A stretch of DNA of 64,000 nt from Streptomyces misionensis (GTDB lineage: Bacteria > Actinomycetota > Actinomycetes > Streptomycetales > Streptomycetaceae). The stretch is from NCBI RefSeq assembly GCF_900104815.1, contig NZ_FNTD01000004.1, positions 4,728,501-4,792,500 on the forward strand. The letters are read 5' to 3'. This document shows, piece after piece, positions 29,936 to 36,337 of the stretch. The notes below the pieces were generated by a model that saw only the letters and a program-made list of their open reading frames with translations, ran no database searches and was not told the origin of the DNA. Both the position numbers and the translations under genes were made by a program. Within the stretch, counting starts at the first letter, position 1. Every line of letters starts with the position of its first letter.

Positions 29936-31186
29936 GTGAACGAGAGCAGGGCGGACGTCGTCGCCTCCGCGGCCGCCGCCTCCGCCGCGGGGGCGGCCGG
30001 CAGCTGGCGCAGGGCGACCGGCGTCGTCGGCACCGCGATAGGCGTCCTCGCCGCGGGAGCGGCGGCCGGCGTCGCCGTCGAGCGGATGACGGTGGGGCGC
30101 TCGATGCGCCGCAAGGCCCGCCTCGCGCTGGACGCCGCGGGCCCCTACGGCACCCTGCGCGGCACCCCGGGCAAGGCGTACGCCGACGACGGCACCGAGC
30201 TGTACTACGAGGTCGACGAGGCCGAACCGGACACGGGCGCGGACCCCTCCCCGCGCCGGCTGCGGCTCTTCGGCCGCAAGGCGCCGGCGCCGGTCACCGT
30301 CGTCTTCTGCCACGGCTACTGCCTCAACCAGGACTCCTGGCACTTCCAGCGCGCTGCCCTGCGCGGGGTCGTGCGCACCGTGCACTGGGACCAGCGCAGC
30401 CACGGCCGCTCCGGGCGGGGCGTGGCGCAGAACCGGGACGGGGAGCCGCTCACCATCGACCAGCTCGGCCGCGATCTGAAGGCCGTCATCGACGCCGCCG
30501 CACCGGACGGGCCGATCGTGCTGGTGGGCCACTCGATGGGCGGGATGACCATGATGGCGCTCGCCGCCGAGCACCCGGAGCTGATCCGGGACCGGGTGGT
30601 CGCCGCCGCGTTCGTGGGCACCTCCCCGGGCCGGCTCGGCGAGGTCAACTTCGGGCTGCCGGTGGCCGGCGTCAACGCGATACGCCGGGTGCTGCCCGGG
30701 GTGCTCAAGGCGCTCGGGCAGCAGGCGGAACTGGTGGAGCGCGGGCGCCGGGCCACCGCCGACCTGTTCGCCGGGATCATCAAGCGGTACTCCTTCGCCG
30801 GGCGGGACGTCGACCCGGCCGTGGAGCGGTTCGCGGAGCGGATGATCGAGTCCACGCCGATCGACGTGGTCGCCGAGTTCTACCCGGCCTTCACCGACCA
30901 CGACAAGACCGGGGCGCTGGCCTGCTTCCGGGACATGCCGGTGCTGGTGCTGGCGGGCGTGCAGGACCTGGTGACGCCGAGCGCGCACAGCGAGGCGATA
31001 GCCGACCGGCTGCCCGACGCGGAGCTGGTGCTGGTGCCGGACGCCGGGCACCTGGTGATGCTGGAGCACCCGGAGGTGGTCACCGACCGCCTCGCCGACC
31101 TGCTCACCCGCGCGGGCGCGGTGCCGGCAGGGGCTACCGTAAGTGCCTATGGAACGTCCAGCAGCAGCACCGTACGACCCCGCTGA
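29936..31186 (+). CDS. Membrane-anchored alpha/beta hydrolase
   Basis: A 416-residue protein. The N-terminal 60 residues are Ala/Gly-rich and hydrophobic, likely a membrane anchor. The hydrolase domain follows with the oxyanion segment FCHGYCLNQDSW, the nucleophile elbow GHSMGG, and the late Asp and His (VQDLVTPSAHS, DAGHLVMLEHPE). The substrate is unknown. The GTG start follows GAGGAGGAG. It overlaps tsaE by 38 bases. Confidence 0.9.
   Translation: MNESRADVVASAAAASAAGAAGSWRRATGVVGTAIGVLAAGAAAGVAVERMTVGRSMRRKARLALDAAGPYGTLRGTPGKAYADDGTELYYEVDEAEPDTGADPSPRRLRLFGRKAPAPVTVVFCHGYCLNQDSWHFQRAALRGVVRTVHWDQRSHGRSGRGVAQNRDGEPLTIDQLGRDLKAVIDAAAPDGPIVLVGHSMGGMTMMALAAEHPELIRDRVVAAAFVGTSPGRLGEVNFGLPVAGVNAIRRVLPGVLKALGQQAELVERGRRATADLFAGIIKRYSFAGRDVDPAVERFAERMIESTPIDVVAEFYPAFTDHDKTGALACFRDMPVLVLAGVQDLVTPSAHSEAIADRLPDAELVLVPDAGHLVMLEHPEVVTDRLADLLTRAGAVPAGATVSAYGTSSSSTVRPR
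31135..31140 (+). promoter_or_regulatory. -10 box for leaderless tsaE mRNA
   Basis: TACCGT ends eight bases before the ATG at 31149, inside the end of the hydrolase gene. It favours the ATG at 31149 over the GTG at 31143. Confidence 0.4.
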
Positions 31187-31679
31187 GCCCGACCGGGCCG
31201 AGACCCGGCTGACGATCACCTCCCCGGAGCGGATGCGGGAGCTGGGGCGGCGCCTCGCCAAGCTGTTGCGCGCCGGTGACCTGGTGATGCTCTCCGGGGA
31301 ACTGGGCGCGGGCAAGACCACGCTGACCCGCGGGCTCGGCGAGGGGCTCGGGGTGCGGGGCGCGGTCACCTCGCCGACCTTCGTGATCGCCCGGGTGCAC
31401 CCCTCCCTCGGCGACGGCCCGCCCCTCGTCCACGTGGACGCCTACCGGCTCGGCGGCGGCCTCGACGAGATGGAGGACCTGGACCTCGACGTCTCGCTCC
31501 CGGACTCCGTGATCGTCGTGGAGTGGGGCGAGGGCAAGGTCGAGGAGCTGACCGAGGACCGGCTCCGGATCGTCATCCACCGCGCCGTCGGCGACACCAC
31601 CGACGAGGTACGGCACCTGACCCTGACCGGGCTGGGGGAGCGGTGGGCCGACGCGGGCCTGGAGACGCTCACGGCCTGA
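31149..31679 (+). CDS. tsaE: tRNA t6A-synthesis ATPase TsaE
   Basis: TsaE is the ATPase that resets the TsaBD complex making t6A37 in ANN-decoding tRNAs. The 176-residue protein has the P-loop GELGAGKTTLTRGL (about residues 50-63), SPTFVI, and the HVDAYRL segment. It starts the t6A group that continues with tsaB, rimI and tsaD about 1 kb downstream. Confidence 0.95.
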   Translation: MERPAAAPYDPAEPDRAETRLTITSPERMRELGRRLAKLLRAGDLVMLSGELGAGKTTLTRGLGEGLGVRGAVTSPTFVIARVHPSLGDGPPLVHVDAYRLGGGLDEMEDLDLDVSLPDSVIVVEWGEGKVEELTEDRLRIVIHRAVGDTTDEVRHLTLTGLGERWADAGLETLTA

Positions 31680-31757
31680 GCCGCCGGTTTTTCCGACAGG
31701 CCGTCGGCAAGATGTTGCGCGGGCTGCCGTGGCGTGATGACATGGGGTTCAGCTCGT

Positions 31758-31775
31758 AGTGAGGCATGCCTTACT
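31758..31775. promoter_or_regulatory. Iron-box-like palindrome
   Basis: AGTGAGGCATGCCTTACT is an 18-bp palindrome with a single mismatched pair. Its AGGC..GCCT core resembles the DtxR/DmdR-type iron boxes of actinobacteria. It lies 28 bases before a small gene with a good ribosome-binding site. Assignment to a regulator is inference. Confidence 0.45.
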
Positions 31776-31803
31776 GCGCCGCACCGCACCTCAGGAGGCG
31801 TCC

Positions 31804-31962
31804 ATGCCCCCTTCCCGCCCCCCGCGGCAGCCCGGCCCCGCCCCGGTGCCCATGCAGACCCTGCTGGCGGCATGCGCGGCCGCGGCGGTGATCTCCCGCC
31901 CGCCGAGAGCCCCGGAACCACGCGCCCCTCGTCGGCCGGACCAGACCCGGCGCGCGGCGTGA
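31804..31962 (+). CDS. Small uncharacterised protein (52 aa)
   Basis: The ORF has AGGAGG five bases before its ATG, the best Shine-Dalgarno in this area, and encodes MPPSRPPRQPGPAPVPMQTL followed by a short hydrophobic Ala-rich stretch and an Arg/Pro-rich end. Pro/Arg richness could also come from G+C bias, so coding status rests on the RBS and the palindrome upstream. No known function. Confidence 0.5.
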   Translation: MPPSRPPRQPGPAPVPMQTLLAACAAAAVISRPPRAPEPRAPRRPDQTRRAA

Positions 31963-32053
31963 GCCCGGCCCGGACGGCGTGAGCCCGGCCCGGACGGGAT
32001 GAGCCCGGCGCGTTCGCCGCACCGGCCCGGCCGCCGGACCGGCCGGCACGACG

Positions 32054-32614
32054 TCAGCGGATCACCACGATCCGTTCGCCGATCGTCGCGAACTTCCACA
32101 GGGCGTCGCCGTCCGGGCGCGTCTCGCGGATGCCGCCCGTCCTGGTGCCCGCGTCGGCGGCCGGGACGGCGTCGCTGCGCACGGGAGCGCTGAAGCCGAT
32201 GGTGACGCCGTCGACCGTGGTGAAGCGGACCACGTGTTCGATGGGGATGCCGTCGGTCCCGGTGACCGCGTGCGAGCGCGAGGTCACCCAGTACGTGCCG
32301 ACCGGCGGGTCCACGGTGCCCGGCCGTACCCGGAAGGTGCGCAGCACCCGGTCGCCCGCGCCGACCAGCCACACCCGGTCGTCGTCCACCGAGTACACGA
32401 CCCGTTCACCCTTGCCCGAACCGTCCGGCAGGGCGGTCGGGTGGCGCCGGTCCCGGGGTGCCTTGCCGGCCGGGGCCCCGGGCGAGCCGTTCGCCGACGG
32501 CCGGGCGCCCAGGCCCGCCGGTACGGTCGCCTGCGCCTGGTAGGCGAGGAAGCCGACCGTTCCGATGGCCGCCGCGGTGAGGCCCGCCACGATTCCCGAG
32601 CTGGTCCCTGTCAC
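32054..32614 (-). CDS. YkuD-like (L,D-transpeptidase-fold) protein lacking the catalytic Cys
   Basis: The 186-residue protein has an N-terminal membrane segment (GIVAGLTAAAIGTVGFLAYQ), a Pro/Gly linker, then a domain patterned like YkuD: VWLVGAGDRVLRTFRV, PPVGTYWVTSRS, and an end GGIRETRPDGDALWKFATIG. In active enzymes the last motif reads HGCIR; here His and Cys are replaced (T159, G161). It is probably a non-catalytic relative. The GTG start has GGAGGAGG upstream. It sits divergently between tsaE and tsaB. Confidence 0.75.
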   Translation of the reverse strand: MTGTSSGIVAGLTAAAIGTVGFLAYQAQATVPAGLGARPSANGSPGAPAGKAPRDRRHPTALPDGSGKGERVVYSVDDDRVWLVGAGDRVLRTFRVRPGTVDPPVGTYWVTSRSHAVTGTDGIPIEHVVRFTTVDGVTIGFSAPVRSDAVPAADAGTRTGGIRETRPDGDALWKFATIGERIVVIR

Positions 32615-32714
32615 CCGCGCCTCCTCCGCCTCGCGCCATATGTCGTACTTCGTACAGACCGTAGCAGCCGGTGACCGTCCGCCCCGGGCGGGCGTGCACG
32701 AGGCGCGGGCGCCG

Positions 32715-32720
32715 TAGGCT
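32715..32720 (+). promoter_or_regulatory. -10 box for leaderless tsaB mRNA
   Basis: TAGGCT ends six bases before the GTG at 32727, so the tsaB-rimI-tsaD message is probably leaderless. Confidence 0.5.
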
Positions 32721-32726
32721 GTTCGC

Positions 32727-33383
32727 GTGCTCTTGCTCGCTCTGGATACCGCAACGCCCGCCGTCACCGTCGCCCTGCACGACGGAACGGACGTCATCGC
32801 CTCGTCGAGCCAGGTGGACGCGCGCCGGCACGGGGAGCTGCTGCTGCCGGCCGTGGACCGGGTCCTCGCCGAGGCCGGCCTCAAGCTGGAGGCGGTCACC
32901 GGGATCGTCGTCGGCACCGGCCCCGGCCCCTACACCGGGCTGCGCGTCGGCCTGATGACCGCCGACACCTTCGGGCTGGCGCTCGGCGTCCCCGTGCACG
33001 GCGTGTGCACGCTGGACGGCCTCGCCTACGCCGCCGACATCGAGAAGGGCCCCTTCGTCGTGGCGACCGACGCCCGGCGCAAGGAGGTCTACTGGGCGAC
33101 GTACGCCGACTCCCGCACCCGGCTGACCGGCCCGGCCGTGGACCGCCCGGCCGACATCGCCGAGAAGGTCGCCGGGCTCCCGGCGGTCGGCGCCGGTGCC
33201 CTGCTCTACCCGGACACGTTCCCGAGCGCCCACGAGCCCGAGCACGTGTCCGCCGCCGCGCTGGCCGCGCTCGCCGCCGGGAAGCTGGCCGCGGGCGAGG
33301 AGCTGGAGGCGCCGCGGCCGATGTACCTGCGCCGCCCGGACGCCCAGGTCCCCAAGAACTACAAGGTGGTCACCCCCAAGTGA
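32727..33383 (+). CDS. tsaB: tRNA t6A-synthesis protein TsaB
   Basis: TsaB is the ASKHA-fold partner of TsaD in the t6A complex. The 218-residue protein starts MLLLALDTATPAVTVALHDG and contains GIVVGTGPGPYTGLRVGL. Its stop overlaps the start of rimI by four bases (GTGA), so tsaB, rimI and tsaD are coupled. Confidence 0.95.
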   Translation: MLLLALDTATPAVTVALHDGTDVIASSSQVDARRHGELLLPAVDRVLAEAGLKLEAVTGIVVGTGPGPYTGLRVGLMTADTFGLALGVPVHGVCTLDGLAYAADIEKGPFVVATDARRKEVYWATYADSRTRLTGPAVDRPADIAEKVAGLPAVGAGALLYPDTFPSAHEPEHVSAAALAALAAGKLAAGEELEAPRPMYLRRPDAQVPKNYKVVTPK

Positions 33384-33874
33384 CCGCACGACTGCGCGAG
33401 ATGCGCTGGTGGGACATCGACCCGGTCCTGGAGCTGGAGAAGGACCTGTTCCCCGAGGACGCCTGGTCCCGGGGCATGTTCTGGTCCGAGCTGGCCCACT
33501 CCCGGGGCCCGGCGGCCACCCGCCGCTACGTGGTGGCCGAGTCGGAGGGCCGCGTCGTCGGCTACGCCGGCCTGGCCGCCTCCGGGGATCTGGCCGACGT
33601 CCAGACCATCGCCGTCGCCCGGGACCAGCAGGGCTCCGGTCTGGGCGGGCGGCTGCTGACCGACCTGCTGCGGGCGGCGACCGCGTTCGAGTGCCGCGAG
33701 GTGATGCTCGAATGCCGGGTCGACAACGTCCGCGCGCAGAAGCTGTACGAGCGCTTCGGCTTCGCCCCCATCGGGTTCAGGCGCGGTTACTACCAGCCGG
33801 GGAACGTGGACGCCCTGGTGATGCGCCTGACCGACCCTTCCGCATCTGTTCAAGGAACCGAGATCAATGGCTGA
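33380..33874 (+). CDS. rimI: Ribosomal protein S18 alanine N-acetyltransferase-like GNAT
   Basis: A 164-residue GNAT with the acetyl-CoA loop [10 protein letters not shown] (about residues 78-87), DVQTIAV and the late [18 protein letters not shown]. RimI acetylates S18 in E. coli; in actinobacteria the enzyme can be more general. It overlaps tsaB by four and tsaD by eight bases. Confidence 0.93.
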   Translation: MTARLREMRWWDIDPVLELEKDLFPEDAWSRGMFWSELAHSRGPAATRRYVVAESEGRVVGYAGLAASGDLADVQTIAVARDQQGSGLGGRLLTDLLRAATAFECREVMLECRVDNVRAQKLYERFGFAPIGFRRGYYQPGNVDALVMRLTDPSASVQGTEING

Positions 33875-34964
33875 CGAACCCCTCGTCCTCGGCATCGAGA
33901 CCTCCTGCGACGAGACCGGCGTCGGCATCGTGCGCGGCACCACCCTGCTGGCCGACGCCGTCGCCTCCAGCGTGGACGAGCACGCCCGCTTCGGCGGCGT
34001 CGTCCCCGAGGTGGCCTCCCGTGCCCACCTGGAGGCGATGGTCCCGACCATCGACCGCGCGCTCAAGGAGGCCGGGGTCACCGCCAAGGACCTCGACGGC
34101 ATCGCCGTGACCGCGGGGCCGGGCCTCGCGGGCGCCCTCCTCGTCGGCGTCTCCGCCGCCAAGGCCTACGCCTACGCCCTCGGCAAGCCCCTGTACGGCG
34201 TCAACCACCTGGCCTCGCACATCTGCGTCGACCAGCTGGAGCACGGCCCGCTGCCGGAGCCGACGATGGCGCTGCTGGTCTCCGGCGGCCACTCCTCGCT
34301 GCTGCTGTCCTCGGACATCACCTCCGACGTACGGCCGATGGGCGCCACCATCGACGACGCCGCCGGCGAGGCCTTCGACAAGATCGCCCGCGTGCTCGAC
34401 CTGGGCTTCCCCGGCGGCCCGGTCATCGACCGGTACGCCCGCGAGGGCGACCCCGCGGCCATCGCCTTCCCGCGCGGTCTGACCGGCCCGCGCGACCCGG
34501 CGTACGACTTCTCCTTCTCCGGTCTGAAGACCGCCGTGGCCCGCTGGATCGAGGCCAGGCGGGCGGCCGGCGAGGAGGTGCCGGTGCGCGACGTGGCCGC
34601 CTCCTTCCAGGAGGCCGTGGTGGACGTGCTCACCCGCAAGGCCGTGCGGGCCTGCAAGGACGAGGGCGTCGACCACCTGATGATCGGCGGCGGTGTCGCG
34701 GCCAACTCCCGGCTGCGCGCCCTCGCCCAGGAGCGCTGCGAGGCGGCCGGCATCCGGCTGCGGGTGCCGCGCCCCAAGCTGTGCACGGACAACGGCGCGA
34801 TGGTGGCCGCGCTCGGCGCCGAGATGGTCGCCCGCAACCGGGCCGCCTCCGGCTGGGACCTGTCGGCGGACTCCTCCCTGCCGGTGACCGAGTCGCACGT
34901 GCCCGGCCACCACCACGGCCACGACCATGTGCACGAGGTCAGCAAGGAGAACCTGTACTCATGA
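33867..34964 (+). CDS. tsaD: tRNA N6-threonylcarbamoyltransferase TsaD
   Basis: TsaD transfers the threonylcarbamoyl group to A37. The 365-residue protein has the N-terminal [12 protein letters not shown], the metal His pair around NHLASHI, GAPxx-type loop GFPGGPVID, and the Asp of CTDNGAMVA. The C-terminus ends in a His-rich tail ([14 protein letters not shown], about residues 344-357), beyond the usual family end. It overlaps its neighbours on both sides. Confidence 0.97.
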   Translation: MADEPLVLGIETSCDETGVGIVRGTTLLADAVASSVDEHARFGGVVPEVASRAHLEAMVPTIDRALKEAGVTAKDLDGIAVTAGPGLAGALLVGVSAAKAYAYALGKPLYGVNHLASHICVDQLEHGPLPEPTMALLVSGGHSSLLLSSDITSDVRPMGATIDDAAGEAFDKIARVLDLGFPGGPVIDRYAREGDPAAIAFPRGLTGPRDPAYDFSFSGLKTAVARWIEARRAAGEEVPVRDVAASFQEAVVDVLTRKAVRACKDEGVDHLMIGGGVAANSRLRALAQERCEAAGIRLRVPRPKLCTDNGAMVAALGAEMVARNRAASGWDLSADSSLPVTESHVPGHHHGHDHVHEVSKENLYS

Positions 34965-35218
34965 CGGTCGCGCTGATGTGGGAGGCGCGCGCCCCCGAGG
35001 GCCGGGGCGCCGAGCTGCTGGCCTGGGCGCGCGCGCAGGCCCTCCCCGAGCGGCCGGTGCGCCGCGAGACCTTCCGCGCCCCGCGGGACCGGGTGCTGGT
35101 CATCACGTGGTGGGACGCGCCGTACGACGCCGTGGTGCCCGAACTGCCGGACCCCGGTCCGGAGCTGGTGACCCGGCCGGTGCACCGCTGGCGCTTCGAG
35201 CCGGTGGCCGCCGACTGA
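34961..35218 (+). CDS. Conserved small protein of unknown function
   Basis: An 85-residue protein ([20 protein letters not shown]) that overlaps the tsaD stop by four bases, the typical coupled arrangement, so it is real and probably co-expressed. It has a small alpha/beta pattern with VLVITWWD in the middle and no recognisable motif. It is the last coding gene before the tRNA-like gene. Confidence 0.8.
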   Translation: MTVALMWEARAPEGRGAELLAWARAQALPERPVRRETFRAPRDRVLVITWWDAPYDAVVPELPDPGPELVTRPVHRWRFEPVAAD

Positions 35219-35220
35219 GT

Positions 35221-35250
35221 TTGCGGCGCCCGCCCGCATCGGTCTATGAT
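35221..35250 (+). promoter_or_regulatory. Promoter of the tRNA-like gene
   Basis: TTGCGG (35221-35226), an 18-nt spacer and TATGAT (35245-35250) form one of the best vegetative promoters in the window. It would start transcription near 35257, giving a leader of about 35 nt with a CCGG/CCGG hairpin (35268-35279) before the tRNA-like body. Confidence 0.75.
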
Positions 35251-35291
35251 CATCACACAGCGAACGGCCGGAACTCCGGTACGAACGCAGT

Positions 35292-35364
35292 GCGTTGGTG
35301 GTCCAAGGAAAGACGCCCCGCTTCCTGCGGGGAGATGCAGGTGCAAGGCCTGCCCGGCGCTCCA
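35292..35364 (+). tRNA. tRNA-Gly(UCC)-like gene with a variant T-loop
   Basis: These 73 nt fold as a tRNA. Acceptor stem: 35292-35298 with 35354-35360 (7 bp, two G-U). D arm: 35301-35304 with 35311-35314, fourth pair C-A, loop keeping GG. Anticodon arm: 35316-35320 with 35328-35332, loop CTTCCTG, anticodon UCC. Variable region: 4 nt. T arm: 35337-35341 with 35349-35353, loop TGCAAGG. U73 and CCA are encoded. U8, A14, G18-G19, A21, U33, C56 and A58 are kept. Glycine identity elements G1-C72, C2-G71, G3-C70, U73, C35 and C36 are all present. Odd features are G55 in place of U55, pyrimidine U37, and a possible sixth anticodon-stem pair. It may be a tRNA-Gly used outside normal decoding. Confidence 0.7.
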
Positions 35365-35365
35365 C

Positions 35366-36190
35366 TCACACCCCGCTCCCGGAACCCCGGGGGCGGGGTG
35401 TTCTCGTCGCCCGCACCATCAGCCCGACGAGCACCGCGAGCAGCACCGCCGACGACCCCGTCGTCCCCAGGTCCAGGCCGCCCTTGGCCACCGGCTTGGT
35501 CAGCAGGTCGCCGGCGGTGGCGCCGAGCGGGCGGGTCAGTACGAAGGCGATCCAGAAGAGCAGCACGTTCGGCACCGCCTCCACCCTGATCAGCGCGACC
35601 AGCACCAGCAGCAGTCCGGTCACCAGGGCGGCGCCGCCCAGGTAGCCGAGGCCCGAGCTGTCGGAGAGGAAGTCGCCCATCGACGTGCCGAGCGTGTTGG
35701 AGACGAGGATCGCCGTCCAGAACAGCGCCTCGCCCCGGAAGGTGACGATCTCGGTGATCCGGAAGGTCATCCCGCTGAGCCTCCAGCCGAGGAAGACCAG
35801 CAGCAGGAGCGACACCAGGATCGCGGCGCCCTCCGGATAGCCGAGGCCGAGGCCCTGCGGACCCCAGCCGAGCCTCGTGTCCCCGGCCGGGAGGTAGCGC
35901 GCGTCGGCCGCGCGGTTCATGAAGTCGGACAGGGTGGTGCCGGCCATGGAGGTCGACAGGATCACCGTCCAGTAGCAGAACGGCCGGTAGCGCGCCGAGC
36001 GCAGCTGGACCACGAGCGTCACCACGAAGACCAGGAACAGGGCGACGGTGGTGAGGAAGTAGCCCAGCCGGAGGGTCTGGGAGAACAGGTCGCCCGCGGT
36101 CTCGCCCAGGGTCGTCGCCGCGATCTTCATGATCCAGAAGGCGAGCGTGACCTCGGGCAGTTTCCGCGTCACGGAGTGCGGGGTCGTCAC
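35366..36190 (-). CDS. Four-repeat integral membrane protein (COG4705-like)
   Basis: A 274-residue, mostly hydrophobic protein. Four internal repeats share an aromatic-Trp start and a (T/S)-rich LG..(T/S).GD end: residues about 18-34 (TTLGETAGD), 73-90 (TSMAGTTLSDF), 157-174 (NTLGTSMGDF) and 212-229 (RPLGATAGDL). The regular Asp and Thr/Ser in membrane segments suggest a transport or ion-handling role, but none is known to me. Its 3' end carries the terminator hairpin of the opposite-strand tRNA-like gene. Confidence 0.8.
   Translation of the reverse strand: MTTPHSVTRKLPEVTLAFWIMKIAATTLGETAGDLFSQTLRLGYFLTTVALFLVFVVTLVVQLRSARYRPFCYWTVILSTSMAGTTLSDFMNRAADARYLPAGDTRLGWGPQGLGLGYPEGAAILVSLLLLVFLGWRLSGMTFRITEIVTFRGEALFWTAILVSNTLGTSMGDFLSDSSGLGYLGGAALVTGLLLVLVALIRVEAVPNVLLFWIAFVLTRPLGATAGDLLTKPVAKGGLDLGTTGSSAVLLAVLVGLMVRATRTPRPRGSGSGV
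35368..35401 (+). terminator. Terminator of the tRNA-like gene
   Basis: ACACCCCGC (35368-35376) pairs perfectly with GCGGGGTGT (35393-35401), with an inner CCC/GGG pairing, followed by TCTC. It begins four bases after the encoded CCA. It also lies within the end of the opposite membrane-protein gene. Confidence 0.7.
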
Positions 36191-36337
36191 GGGTGGTGCT
36201 CCTGTGAGGGGGTGTCAGATGAGTGACGACCCTCGCAGGAGCTTTCTGAACGGGTCCTGAACGCGGGGCGCACAGGGCTTGTTCTTTGCCGAGGTTCGCG
36301 CCCTCGGCGTACACCCCATGGCCCCGCGCCCCCCGGT

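Noticed and set aside
35292..35364. Riboswitch or leader of the adjacent membrane-protein gene
   Set aside because: The membrane gene is on the other strand and ends here, so this RNA cannot be its 5' leader. The cloverleaf with CCA explains all the pairings.
35292..35364. Ordinary decoding tRNA-Gly
   Set aside because: The T-loop lacks U55 and the anticodon loop has a pyrimidine at 37, so I did not call it a standard tRNA even though glycine identity is complete.
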